Counted from the first letter of the stretch, positions 54,774 to 63,728 are shown. The stretch is DNA of 64,000 bases from Cohnella xylanilytica (GCF_014212175.1 NZ_JACJVR010000012.1:29118-93117), one strand, 5' to 3'. Numbers and translations: made by a program. The notes: generated from the letters alone by a model not told the origin.

Positions 54774-56252
54774 ATGAATGCTGCAAGTTCCGGGAGCGCG
54801 CCGTCCAACGTCGATTTAAGCAAAATCAAGCGCGGCCCGATCGTATTCGCTCTGATCATCGGGGCGTTCGTCGCGATCCTTAACGAGACGCTGCTGGGGA
54901 ACGCGTTGCCCGATCTCGTTCAGGAATTGGGAGTAGCCTATTCGACCATTCAATGGCTGTCCACCGCGTATATGCTCGTCATCGGGGTTCTCGTTCCGGT
55001 AACGGCCGTTCTGCAACAATGGTTTACGACCAGGCAGATGTTCCTGTCGGCGATGATTTTGTTTTTTGCCGGCACGTTGATCGCCGCCGTCGCTCCGGGC
55101 TTCAAGCTGCTGCTCGTCGGACGGATCGTGCAGGCGCTCGGCACCGGCCTTATGCTGCCGGTTATGATGAACACGATTCTCGTCATCTTCCCGCCGGACA
55201 AGCGGGGGGGCGCGATGGGACTGATGGGTCTCGTCATTATGTTCGCTCCGGCTATCGGCCCTACGATATCCGGTCTAATACTGGACTCCTTGTCCTGGCG
55301 CTGGCTGTTCATTCTCGTGCTGCCGTTCGCGGTGTTCTCGATCATCATCGCCGCGGTCTTCTTGAAGAACGTGTCCACGCTGACGAAGCCGAAGGTCGAC
55401 GTGCTGTCGATCCTGATGTCCACGATCGGCTTCGGCGGCGTCGTGTACGGCTTCAGTAAAGCGGGGGAAGCCGGCTGGTCCGACCCTGAAGTGTACTGGT
55501 CGATTATCGTCGGCGGCGTCTTCCTTCTTCTGTTCATCTGGCGCCAGCTAATGCTGAAGGATCCGGTCATGGACCTGAGAGCGTTCAAGTATCCGATGTT
55601 CACGCTCGTGACCATCCTGCTGTTCGTCATCATGATGACGCTGTTCTCGTCCATGACGATGATTCCGCTGTACCTGCAAGGCGCGCTGTTCATGACCGCG
55701 TTCAAGTCCGGCCTCGTCCTGCTGCCGGGCGGCGTCGTCAACGGCGTCATGGCTCCGATCTCCGGCAAGCTGTTCGACAAGTTCGGGCCGAGAGTGCTCG
55801 TCATTCCGGGGCTCGCGATCGTCGTTCTGGCCCTGTACCTGCTGACGACGTTCGACTCCTCGTCGAGCACCGGATACGTCATTTTCGTCCATATCGTTAT
55901 GCTGATCGGCATCTCCATGGTCATGATGCCGGCGCAGACGACGGGCCTCAACCAGCTGCCGCCGAACCTGTATCCGCACGGCACGGCGATCCTGAACACG
56001 CTCCAGCAAGTGTCCGGAGCGATCGGCACGGCGCTGTTCATCAGCATCATGTCGAACGGCACGAAGGACTACATGAAGTCGTCGGCGGATCCGTCGTCTC
56101 CGGCCGAGATCGCCAACGGCGTCGTGGCCGGCGTCAACAACGCCTTCTGGATCGGCCTCGTCATCGCCGTACTGGCGTTCGTCATCGGCCTGTTCATCCG
56201 CCGGACCCAAGCTCCGCAAGGGCAGCCGTCGGGATCGCCGGGCATGCACTGA
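54774..56252 (+). CDS. MFS multidrug efflux transporter, DHA2/EmrB family
   Basis: 492 residues with about 14 membrane helices. DHA2 signatures: LNETLLGNALPDLVQELG near the first helix, TVQWLSTAYM-like segment (STIQWLSTAYMLVIG), and LPVMMNTILVIFP. Proton-driven export of a drug or metabolite; substrate unknown. AGGGGGAG precedes ATG 54774. Controlled by the divergent TetR protein. Confidence 0.9.
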   Translation: MNAASSGSAPSNVDLSKIKRGPIVFALIIGAFVAILNETLLGNALPDLVQELGVAYSTIQWLSTAYMLVIGVLVPVTAVLQQWFTTRQMFLSAMILFFAGTLIAAVAPGFKLLLVGRIVQALGTGLMLPVMMNTILVIFPPDKRGGAMGLMGLVIMFAPAIGPTISGLILDSLSWRWLFILVLPFAVFSIIIAAVFLKNVSTLTKPKVDVLSILMSTIGFGGVVYGFSKAGEAGWSDPEVYWSIIVGGVFLLLFIWRQLMLKDPVMDLRAFKYPMFTLVTILLFVIMMTLFSSMTMIPLYLQGALFMTAFKSGLVLLPGGVVNGVMAPISGKLFDKFGPRVLVIPGLAIVVLALYLLTTFDSSSSTGYVIFVHIVMLIGISMVMMPAQTTGLNQLPPNLYPHGTAILNTLQQVSGAIGTALFISIMSNGTKDYMKSSADPSSPAEIANGVVAGVNNAFWIGLVIAVLAFVIGLFIRRTQAPQGQPSGSPGMH

Positions 56253-56272
56253 TCCCGGTCCCGCGCTAACGC

Positions 56273-56326
56273 AAAAAGCATCGCTCCTCCCCGCCTAGGG
56301 CGGCGGATGGGCGATGCTTTTTTGCT
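56273..56326 (+). terminator. Terminator of the MFS gene
   Basis: AAAAAGCATCGCTC and GGGCGATGCTTTTTT form the outer stem of a long hairpin ending in a T-run. Confidence 0.8.
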
Positions 56327-56398
56327 TGGCGGCGGGCTCGCGCCGTCGATCGAAGATCGACGCAGCGCCGATACCGCCTTTCCCCTTTTTTTGCCTTT

Positions 56399-56696
56399 TT
56401 AGGCTTATCCCCTCTGCTCAGCCAGGGGAAGGGGCGCGATCGGATGCCCAGGAAAGGCTGCGCCACCGATATCCGACCAAGTAACGAAATGGCTGACGCA
56501 CCTTGCCCCGCTCCTTCGATATCCGGCCAAAGTAACGCAGCGGCTGACACGCTTTGCCCCGCTCCTTCGATATCCGGCCAAAGTAAGAAATGGTTGACGC
56601 ATCTTGCCCCGCTCCTTCGATATCCGCCCCCGAAGCAACACGGTGGCTGATCCACGGTGGTCCGGTTCCGGCAGGAGGGCATCCTTCCTTTCTAAA
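56399..56696. repeat. Short tandem array (50-51 bp) and one TATCCCC/CTCAG motif
   Basis: GATATCCG recurs at 56468, 56518, 56569 and 56619, with conserved CCAAAGTAACG, GGCTGAC and TTGCCCCGCTCCTTC segments in each unit. At 56403 a single CTTATCCCC-TCTG-CTCAG motif of the family seen at 33.2 and 61.6 kb occurs. No credible ORF; between convergent genes. Confidence 0.82.
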
Positions 56697-57227
56697 TTAC
56701 TTGGGCGAATCCTTATAGAGCTCGCGCATCACGTGTCGCAGCTCCGGGACGATGAGGCGCGTCATCGCGAGCTTCACGGCGCCGGTCGAGCCGGGCATCG
56801 AGAAGACGGCGGTCGTGCCCACCGTGCCGGCGATCGCCCGGGATAGAATGGCCGCGGAGCCGATATCCTCGGTGAAGCTGAGCATGCGGAAAATCTCGCC
56901 GAAGCCCGGCATCTCCTTCTGAAGGACGTCGCGCACCGCTTCGTAGGTCGTGTCCCGGCCGGCGATGCCCGTGCCGCCGTTCAGCAGCACGGCTTCGACG
57001 GCGGGGTCGGCCGCGGCTTCGAGCACGAGCGTCCGGATCCGGTCGTACTCGTCGGGAACGATTCGCGCTCCGACGACCCGGTAGCCGCCGGCCTCCAGAA
57101 GCTCGCGGCACAGCCGTCCGCTTTTGTCCGTCTCCGGGGTTCGGGTGTCCGATACGGTAATGATGAGGCAGGATACGGAAGAAGGGGCCTCCCTCCGGTG
57201 CTGCTCGGTAGATGATGAGGTGGACAA
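56697..57227 (-). CDS. moaB: Molybdenum cofactor biosynthesis protein MoaB/MogA
   Basis: 176 residues, MoaB/Mog adenylyltransferase fold. Motifs LIITVSDTRT, NGGTGIAGRDTTYEA and FSMPGSTGAVKLAM. Adenylates molybdopterin before Mo insertion by MoeA. I choose TTG 57227, preceded by GAAGGAGAG; the ATG at 57284 coincides with a TACAAT box and would be untranscribed. Separate from, but functionally tied to, the moeA-nas-mob operon. Confidence 0.88.
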   Translation of the reverse strand: MSTSSSTEQHRREAPSSVSCLIITVSDTRTPETDKSGRLCRELLEAGGYRVVGARIVPDEYDRIRTLVLEAAADPAVEAVLLNGGTGIAGRDTTYEAVRDVLQKEMPGFGEIFRMLSFTEDIGSAAILSRAIAGTVGTTAVFSMPGSTGAVKLAMTRLIVPELRHVMRELYKDSPK

Positions 57228-57333
57228 ACGTCTCTCTCTCCTTCGGGGCTTCTCTCTATCGCCCGTCCGCTTGTTACCGATCATTGTAGCAGAATCGCCC
57301 CGGAAGCGCATCCGGAGCGCCGCAGCCCCTATA

Positions 57334-57379
57334 AAAAAGAACCTCCGCCGCCCTGAACAAGGGATTCGGAGGTTCCGGG
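57334..57379 (-). terminator. Terminator of the DUF5367-like gene
   Basis: On minus, GAACCTCCG (to 57342 end) pairs with CGGAGGTTC across about 19 nt, followed by TTTTTTATA. Confidence 0.75.
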
Positions 57380-57423
57380 TCCGGCCGCAGGAGGCTCGCA
57401 GCAGGCAGAGCCTGAAGTTCCGC

Positions 57424-57945
57424 CTACTCGGTCCGCTCGCGCTCGAAGCCGCCGACCTCATCCATATCCGTTCCCGCGTGCGCGGATTCGGCATCGGCCG
57501 AAGGAACGGCGGCGGAAGAGGCGGAGGAGGCGGGGGGAGCGGAGGAAGTCCGCACGAGGCGATCCGTGATCGCGGGCACGAGCAGGAACAACGCGTAAGC
57601 GAGCGTCATCCAGATCGTGAACGCATGGTGCTGGCCTTCGTCGAACTTCGTGAAGACGCTGTCCCGGTACCAGATCGCGAACGTGTCGAGCAGAAGGCCG
57701 ACCGCCGCACCGATGAAGCCCAACCGCGTGGCCGACCCCGGCTCCCGGAACAGGCGCAGCCGGACGACGAGCGCCAGCCCGATCAGCACGAGCGCGGTCA
57801 ATGCCTCCAGCAGGAACAGCGAAGCGCCGAACTGGGGGTTCTCCGTATCGACGAGCACCCAATTGCCGAAGAGGATGAAAAACAGCGTGGCCACCGCCCA
57901 CATCGCGATACCGATTCCGGTTAAGATCAACGTCTGACGCAGCAT
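57424..57945 (-). CDS. Membrane protein, DUF5367-like
   Basis: 173 residues. Four membrane helices at about 6-30, 42-62, 74-92 and 108-127, with conserved NWVLVD and DTFAIW segments that fit DUF5367; the C-terminal 45 residues are Ala/Ser/Glu-rich and likely cytoplasmic. GAAAGGAAG precedes ATG 57945. Function unknown. Confidence 0.72.
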   Translation of the reverse strand: MLRQTLILTGIGIAMWAVATLFFILFGNWVLVDTENPQFGASLFLLEALTALVLIGLALVVRLRLFREPGSATRLGFIGAAVGLLLDTFAIWYRDSVFTKFDEGQHHAFTIWMTLAYALFLLVPAITDRLVRTSSAPPASSASSAAVPSADAESAHAGTDMDEVGGFERERTE

Positions 57946-58047
57946 CGTCTCGTCTTCCTTTCGCGCCTTCGCGCATCCGTGTAGTGTCTCGCCTTCGCCT
58001 ATCGCCCAGGCCGATCGCCGGCCTGTCTCCTTGCCAGTCCCCAGCCC

Positions 58048-59025
58048 CTATTCGACGCGGCTGCGAAGCACCGTCATCTCGCCGGCCAGCGAGTAATCGC
58101 CCAGGTTGGCCGGCAGGAGGAAGCAGTCTCCCGCCTTGGCGTCGAGCAGGCCGCTCTCCCAGCGGATCGAGCCGGTACCTTCCGCGACGATCAGAATGTC
58201 GAAGCTCTCCGGAACCGTCGACAGCTTCCATTCGCCGCGAACGACGCCTTTGTCCGTGACGAAGTAAGGAGACTTCGCCAGAGTCAGCCATTCGCCAGGC
58301 TTCGCTCCGTCCGTCTTCATCCGGGTCGCGCCGGCGCCTTCGTAGGCGGTCACGTTCAACGAATCCTCGATGTGCAGCTCGCGCGGCTTGCCGTCCAGTC
58401 CCGGACGGTCGTAATCGTAAACCCGGTACGTCGTGTCGGAGTTCTGCTGAATCTCCGCGACGAGAACGCCCGCGCACAGCGCGTGAACGGTGCCGGCCGG
58501 TATGTAGAACGTGTCGCCCGCCTCGACGGACACTTCCTGGAGCGTATCCATGATCCGGCCCTCCGAGATCGCGGCCGCGAACGATTCGCGGTTGACGCCC
58601 GGCTTCAGGCCGTAGATGATTTTGGCGCCCGGCTTGGCGTCGAGGACGTACCACATTTCGGTTTTGCCGAGCTCGCCCTTGGGCAGGCCCGCGTAGTCGT
58701 CGGTCGGATGCACTTGAACCGACAGGTCGTCGTTGCAGTCGAGCAGCTTGATCAAGAGAGGGAAGCGGCCGTTGCCGGATTGGCTGCCCTTCGAGCCGAA
58801 CCACTCGGCGCCGAGCGCTTCGCGGATTTGGTCGAGCCCTTGGCCGGCCAGCTCGCCGTTGATGACGTGGGAGACGCCGTTCGGGTGGTCGGCGATCATC
58901 CAGCCTTCGCCGATGTGGCCTTCCGGCACGTCGTAGCCGAAGCGCTCGAGCTCGCGGCCGCCCCAGACGCGCTCCTTGAATTCGGGCTTGAAGTGCAGCG
59001 GATACGGTTTAACGGATTGGGTCAT
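58048..59025 (-). CDS. manA: Mannose-6-phosphate isomerase, class I
   Basis: 325 residues, the short Firmicutes form. Zn ligands Gln104 and His106 (VQVHPTDDY), Glu123 (GKTEMWYV) and His181 (AGTVHAL). Interconverts mannose-6-phosphate and fructose-6-phosphate. Its ATG overlaps the stop of the VOC gene (ATGA), so the two are co-translated. Confidence 0.93.
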   Translation of the reverse strand: MTQSVKPYPLHFKPEFKERVWGGRELERFGYDVPEGHIGEGWMIADHPNGVSHVINGELAGQGLDQIREALGAEWFGSKGSQSGNGRFPLLIKLLDCNDDLSVQVHPTDDYAGLPKGELGKTEMWYVLDAKPGAKIIYGLKPGVNRESFAAAISEGRIMDTLQEVSVEAGDTFYIPAGTVHALCAGVLVAEIQQNSDTTYRVYDYDRPGLDGKPRELHIEDSLNVTAYEGAGATRMKTDGAKPGEWLTLAKSPYFVTDKGVVRGEWKLSTVPESFDILIVAEGTGSIRWESGLLDAKAGDCFLLPANLGDYSLAGEMTVLRSRVE

Positions 59026-59426
59026 TGCGATTGTCCTCCTCTGGTGGATTGGAAAAATTCGATCGACTCGCCGTCGGGCCCCTTGAAGAAGAAATAACGG
59101 CTGCCGTTGGGAAGCTCCGTGATCCCCTCATCGACTCCGGACACGCCGAGCGTTCGGATCCGGCGGTACTCCTCCTCGATGTCGTCTACCGAGAATGCGA
59201 CGTGGTGAACCTTGCCCTCGGGCGTCACGGGGCCGTCGTAGCCTTCGATAAGCTCGATCTCGGTCTCCCGGCGGCCGGGGAACGACAGGAAGGCGAGCCG
59301 GATGACGCCGTTCGTATGGGTCAGCGTCTCCAGGTAGTCCAACCCGACGACGTTCGTGTAGAAGGCGATCGATGCCTCCAGGTTGCTCGCCATGATTCCG
59401 ACGTGCTCGATTTTCGTAACCGCCAT
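59022..59426 (-). CDS. VOC/glyoxalase-family protein
   Basis: 134 residues. Paired beta-alpha-beta-beta-beta modules with metal-ligand-like positions in KIEHVGIM, EIELIE, KVHHVAFSV and GESIEFFQ, resembling lactoylglutathione lyase-like or methylmalonyl-CoA epimerase-like VOC proteins. GAAGGAGGACAATGAGGA precedes ATG 59426. Coupled to manA, but a metabolic link is not obvious. Confidence 0.85.
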   Translation of the reverse strand: MAVTKIEHVGIMASNLEASIAFYTNVVGLDYLETLTHTNGVIRLAFLSFPGRRETEIELIEGYDGPVTPEGKVHHVAFSVDDIEEEYRRIRTLGVSGVDEGITELPNGSRYFFFKGPDGESIEFFQSTRGGQSQ

Positions 59427-59446
59427 TCCTCATTGTCCTCCTTCGC

Positions 59447-60058
59447 TTACTTCTTCTCTAATGCGAATAGATAGGGAGCGGAGCTCTTCTGCGGAAAACG
59501 ATACGACACGACTTGAGCGGCGGCGGGGGAGAGAGCGGCCATCCACCGTTCCACGGCGGCCGCTTCCGAATCTCCGCCTTCGTGGCCGGGATAGACGACC
59601 GCTGTCAGCGCTCCTCCCGGCGCGAGAAGGCCGAGCGCAGCTTCCATGGCGGCCAGCGTCGTCTCCGGCAGCGTGATGACGCTCCGGTCGCCGCCTTCCC
59701 CAGGCAGGAAGCCGAGATTGAACATGACCGCCCGCACGAGGCCGCGGTGCTCCGGCGCGATCAGCTCGGCCATTCGCTCATGGCCCGCGTGCAGGAGCGT
59801 CGCCGGCGCAAGGCTGCCGGCCGTGCGGGAGCCGTCGCGCGCCGATGCCGCGGCCTCCGCCTCCAGGCGAGCCCGCGTGCGGGCGAGTGCCGCCTCCTGC
59901 ACGTCGAACGCGTACACGTGCCCCTTCGGACCCGCGGCGCGCGCGAGGAACAGCGTGTCCACGCCGCCTCCGGCCGTGGCGTCAATCGCGACCGCGCCCG
60001 GCGCCATCCGTTCCGCCGCCCAACGCTGGGCCATGGTCAGGACGGAGAGGAATCCCAT
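59447..60058 (-). CDS. mnmM: tRNA 5-aminomethyl-2-thiouridine methyltransferase MnmM (YtqB)
   Basis: 203 residues. SAM motif I DATAGGGVDT (about 26-35) and the family motif NLGFLPGE. YtqB relatives methylate the wobble uridine amino group to give mnm5(s2)U in Gram-positive bacteria. ATG 60058 follows CGGGAGGGA and starts 2 nt beyond the stop of the MnmL gene. Confidence 0.85.
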   Translation of the reverse strand: MGFLSVLTMAQRWAAERMAPGAVAIDATAGGGVDTLFLARAAGPKGHVYAFDVQEAALARTRARLEAEAAASARDGSRTAGSLAPATLLHAGHERMAELIAPEHRGLVRAVMFNLGFLPGEGGDRSVITLPETTLAAMEAALGLLAPGGALTAVVYPGHEGGDSEAAAVERWMAALSPAAAQVVSYRFPQKSSAPYLFALEKK

Positions 60059-60059
60059 C

Positions 60060-61022
60060 TTATCGTCCCTCCCGCAACTTGCCCTGCCACGAGTTCCTCC
60101 GCGCAAGCTCGGCGTCGATCGCGTTCAGCACGTCCCATTTTCGCAGACTCCACATGGGTCCGATAAGCAGGTCGCGCGGAGCGTCGCCCGTCAGACGGTG
60201 AACGGTCATCTCGGGCGGCAGCATCTCGAGCGTATCGACGACCAGGCCGACATACTCGTCCCTCTCGAGGAACCGCAGCAGCCCGTCGCGCCATTGGCGC
60301 ACCATCGGCGTCTTGCGCATCAGGTGAAGCAGATGAATCTTGATGCCCTGCACGTCCATCCGGGCCGTCTGGCGGCCCGTCTCCAGCATCATCTCGCGGT
60401 CTTCGCCGGGAAGCCCGTAGATGATATGGGCGCACACCCGGATTCCCCGGGCGCGAAGCCGCTCCACCGCGTCGACGAAGCAAGCCGTGTCGTGAGCGCG
60501 GTTGATCAGCTTCGAAGTCGATTCATGGACGGTCTGCAGCCCCATCTCGAGCCACAGGTAGGTTCTCTCGTTCAGCTCGGCCAAATAGTCGACGACGTCG
60601 TCCGGAAGACAGTCGGGGCGGGTGGCGACGGACAGGCCGACCACGCCGGGCTGCTCCAGGATGGTCTCGTAGTATTCCTTGAGCGTCTCGAGCGGGGCGT
60701 ACGTGTTCGTGTAGGCCTGGAAGTAGCCGATATACTTGGCCTCCGGCCACTTCAGGTGCTGGCGGTCGCGGATCTTGCCGAATTGCGTGACGAGATCGTC
60801 GCGCCGGCTTCCGGCGAAGTCGCCGGAGCCCCGGGCGCTGCAGAAGGTGCAGCCTCCGGTCGCGATCGCGCCGTCCCGGTTCGGGCAGGTGAATCCCGCG
60901 TCCAGCGTCACTTTGAAGACCTTCGCCCCGAACCGCTCCCGCATCTCGTGATTCCACGAACGGAATCGCTTGCCGCTCCATTCCGCCGGCCGCGTCTCGT
61001 CCGTCGTCGCTATCGTGGCCAT
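60060..61022 (-). CDS. mnmL: Radical SAM protein of the YtqA/MnmL (TIGR01212) family
   Basis: 320 residues. Radical SAM cluster ligands Cys46, Cys58 and Cys61 (CPNRDGAIATGGCTFC), then GYFQAYTNTYAPLETL, the family signature. In Bacillus, YtqA/MnmL acts with MnmM on the carboxymethylaminomethyl wobble uridine of tRNA; the tandem pair here supports that role. Start ATG 61022 with AGGAGCGGTAACGAGA upstream. Confidence 0.85.
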   Translation of the reverse strand: MATIATTDETRPAEWSGKRFRSWNHEMRERFGAKVFKVTLDAGFTCPNRDGAIATGGCTFCSARGSGDFAGSRRDDLVTQFGKIRDRQHLKWPEAKYIGYFQAYTNTYAPLETLKEYYETILEQPGVVGLSVATRPDCLPDDVVDYLAELNERTYLWLEMGLQTVHESTSKLINRAHDTACFVDAVERLRARGIRVCAHIIYGLPGEDREMMLETGRQTARMDVQGIKIHLLHLMRKTPMVRQWRDGLLRFLERDEYVGLVVDTLEMLPPEMTVHRLTGDAPRDLLIGPMWSLRKWDVLNAIDAELARRNSWQGKLREGR

Positions 61023-61186
61023 TCTCGTTACCGCTCCTTGCTTCGAATTGCGCTGCTCTCATTGTACCGAAAAAAACCGGGATTGGCGAGAACAGGGGAC
61101 AACTGCGATAAAAATCATTTGGCGGGTAAGCGCTTTCCGATAAAGAGGATTTTGAGCGGAACAGGTGCGGAATTCGCCGGATCGGC

Positions 61187-61215
61187 TTGCAATACCTAAC
61201 ATGATATGTTATATT
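61187..61215 (+). promoter_or_regulatory. Promoter with TAACAT palindrome
   Basis: TTGCAA at 61187-61192, 17 nt, TATATT at 61210-61215. TAACAT-GAT-ATGTTA (61197-61211) lies between and partly over the -10, a well-placed operator. About 130 nt of leader precede the 62-residue gene. Confidence 0.6.
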
Positions 61216-61347
61216 AAAAGTGCGTCAGATCAACGAATTTTGCAGTTTTCGTCCTCCAATTTTCGCAACGTTACTCATAGCTGCTCCAGTTCGGGGGTAA
61301 CCTAATCCCTACCCATTTCATTTAGGAGAAAGCGAGAGGTGAGGATC

Positions 61348-61536
61348 ATGACTTCTACCGTTAAGATCCCGCAAGGCGACGACACGATGAAGGTGGAGCT
61401 GACCATCAAGGAAGCGATGGCGCTCGCGGGCATCAAGTTCCATAGCAACCACAACGTCGAAGTGTCCGCCAAGAGGAAGATCCAGGAGGCCCTGGACAAC
61501 CAATATCATCTCGACGAACGCCGTCCGGTCAATTAA
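61348..61536 (+). CDS. Small conserved-looking hypothetical protein (62 aa)
   Basis: 62 residues. ATG 61348 follows GAGAGGTGAGG; GTG 61339 is an alternative. Mixed-charge, probably soluble helix-strand protein with an ELTIKEAMALAG segment and a basic middle (SAKRKIQEAL). I do not recognise the family. Has its own promoter, candidate operator and a strong terminator, so it is an independently regulated gene. Confidence 0.6.
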   Translation: MTSTVKIPQGDDTMKVELTIKEAMALAGIKFHSNHNVEVSAKRKIQEALDNQYHLDERRPVN

Positions 61537-61563
61537 TCAGCCGTTCGCTGCCATAGCCGCCGA

Positions 61564-61603
61564 GACCGCCTGCGCTCCGATTTCGGAGCCGGGCGGTCTT
61601 TTT
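61564..61603 (+). terminator. Terminator of the 62-aa gene
   Basis: GACCGCC (61564-61570) pairs with GGCGGTC (61592-61598) with an inner GCTCCGA/TCGGAGC stem, then TTTTT. Confidence 0.9.
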
Positions 61604-61609
61604 ATCGCG

Positions 61610-62795
61610 CTTATCAGGCATATCCCCATGGCTCAGCCGCGGCGGATCGGAGCAAGACCTTCTCTTATTTAGGGCACTTTTAGTCTTATCCCCACTGCTC
61701 AGCCTCGCGTCTCGGACCCGGCTCTTCTCTTTCTCGGCCTTTTTAGTCTTATCCCCGTGGCTCAGCTGCGAAGGTTCGGAGCTAGACCTTCTCTCTTCTA
61801 GGACACTTTTAATCATATCCCCACTGCTCAGCCTCGCGTCTCGGACCCCGCTCTTCCCTCTTCTCGACTTTTTTACTCTTATCCCCATGACTCAGCCGCG
61901 GCGGATCGGAGCTAGACCTTCTCTCTACTAGGGCACTTTTACTCTTATCCCCACAGCTCAGTCGGCCTACTCGGTCTCGGCTAGGCGGGGCGGGGGACGT
62001 ATACCTCATTATTTCTATATAGAGAAGGAGAGGGGACTGAATAAATCCGCTGTTGAGCAAAGGGGATGCCGCTTAGTCAAGGCGATATTGCTGAGCCGAG
62101 GGGATAAGATGTAGGCGAAGCTTATGCCGGGGTTCGGAGATAAGATGAAAGATAAAGATTCCGACCGAGGAGCGGAGATAGGGGGAGTTAACGTTGCAAC
62201 TGAGGTACGGGGCTAAGGGGAACGAGGCTACAGCTGAGGTATGGGGATAAGCCTAAAAATGCACCGTAAGCTGAGGTATGGGGATAAGCCTAAAAATGCA
62301 CCGTAAACTGAGCTAATGGGATAAAACGATAATGGCTGCGAGGCCGAATCAAACCACAGGTATAAGCTCCAAAATGCATCGCGGCTGAGCCAACGGGATA
62401 ACCCGATAAATACAGCTAGACGGAGGCACGGGGGTAAGAGGAAAGATGGCAGCTACAGCTGAGCGAAGGGGATAAGCCTAAAAATGCACCGTAAACTGAG
62501 CTAATGGGATAAAACGATAATGGCTGCGAGGCCGAATCAAACCACAGGTATAAGCTCCAAAATGCATCGCGGCTGAGCCGACGGGATAACCCGATAAATG
62601 CAGCTAGACGGAGGCGCATGGGTAAAAGGAAAGATGGCAGCTTCGGCTGAGCTATCGGGATAAGAAGTAAGACGCAGCTACAGCTGAGCGAAGGGGATAA
62701 GCCTAAAGAGCGGCGAAGAGAGAGATACGGTACGTGCGCGAGGATAAGGAGGCATAGGGGGCCGTTTCGGCTGAGCGAAGGGGATAAGCCCGGAA
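61610..62795. repeat. 1.2-kb gene-free field of CTCAG/TATCCCC and CTGAG/GGGGATA motifs
   Basis: Left part: TATCCCC...CTCAG at 61621, 61687, 61750, 61817, 61880 and 61946, spaced alternately 63 and 66-67 bp (A/B units forming ~130-bp dimers). Right part, from about 62045: the complement CTGAGC...GGGGATAAG recurs about a dozen times at irregular spacing. Orientation switches near 62000. Within the right part, 62285-62472 is duplicated at 62473-62660. Confidence 0.85.
62285..62660. repeat. 188-bp direct duplication
   Basis: TAAAAATGCACCGTAAACTG occurs at 62291 and 62479, followed by nearly identical sequence for about 170 bp (shared GGCTGCGAGGCCGAATC, CCACAGGTATAAGCTCC, CAGCTAGACGGAGGC). A recent tandem duplication inside the motif field. 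Confidence 0.9.
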
Positions 62796-62960
62796 AAGGG
62801 AGATTCGAAGGTTCGCAGAGACCGAGCTCGCGGCGCAGGCCGAATCTCTTTACAATCCCGCCCGAATTGGGCACAATAAGGGACGGCAACGTCGCGGACG
62901 GGCGGGCGCAAGACCGGGGCCTGCCGCGTTAACGCGCGCAACGGAAGCGGAGGACGAGTC

Positions 62961-63728
62961 ATGAGACTGCGAACGAAGAAGAATACCCGCGTCGGCCTGG
63001 AGAGCCAACCGGATCTGATCGTGCTGGAGCCGAAGAAGCTGAAGGGCCGCTGGCGCGAGCTGTTCGGCAACGATCGCCCCATTCATATCGAGATCGGCAT
63101 GGGCAAGGGGCAGTTCATCAGCCGCTGGAGCGCGAACAACCCGGACGTCAACTATCTCGGGATGGATATGTACGACGAGCTGCTGCTTATAGGAAGCGAG
63201 AAAGCGCGCAAGCTGTGGAAGGAAGAGAAGGGCTCGGACGAAGTCCCCAATCTGTATCTCGTCCGAGGCAACGCGGAGCAGCTGGAGGAGATGTTCGAGG
63301 ACGGCGAGCTGGAGAGAATCTACCTGAACTTCAGCGACCCGTGGCCGAAAAGCAAGCACGCGAAGCGCCGCCTCACGCACCCGCGCTTCCTCGAGAAGTA
63401 CAAGCGGGCGTTGAACGAGAAGGGAGAAATTCACTTCAAGACCGACTCTCTGAGCCTATTCGAGTTCTCGCTCAACAGCTTCTCGGATTCCCGCCTGCAG
63501 ATGCGCAACATCTCTCTGCATCTTCACCGCAACGAGCTGCGCGACGACCTGGTGATGACGGAGTACGAGACGAAGTTCGTCGGCCAAGGGATGCCGATCT
63601 ACCGGCTCGAAGCCGTCGTGGGCAGCGAAGTCGTGCGCGAGCATCGGGAGCGCGTCGAAGCCGAGGTGCAAGCCTCTATCGCCAGAGCCGCGAAGCGGGC
63701 GGCAGACGGGCGGGAGGACGCGGACTAG
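62961..63728 (+). CDS. trmB: tRNA (guanine-N7)-methyltransferase
   Basis: 255 residues. SAM motif HIEIGMGKGQFI, GMDMYDELLL, NFSDPWPKSKHAKRRLTHPR and the C-terminal TEYETKFVGQGMPIYR are TrmB hallmarks. Makes m7G46 in tRNA. GCGGAGGA precedes ATG 62961. The C-terminal ~25 residues form a charged extension beyond the usual end. Confidence 0.96.
   Translation: MRLRTKKNTRVGLESQPDLIVLEPKKLKGRWRELFGNDRPIHIEIGMGKGQFISRWSANNPDVNYLGMDMYDELLLIGSEKARKLWKEEKGSDEVPNLYLVRGNAEQLEEMFEDGELERIYLNFSDPWPKSKHAKRRLTHPRFLEKYKRALNEKGEIHFKTDSLSLFEFSLNSFSDSRLQMRNISLHLHRNELRDDLVMTEYETKFVGQGMPIYRLEAVVGSEVVREHRERVEAEVQASIARAAKRAADGREDAD

Noticed and set aside
62416..62889. Leu/Ser-rich minus-strand ORF (LGLSPSLS repeats)
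   Set aside because: Read-through of the GGGGATAAG motif field; no start context and low complexity.
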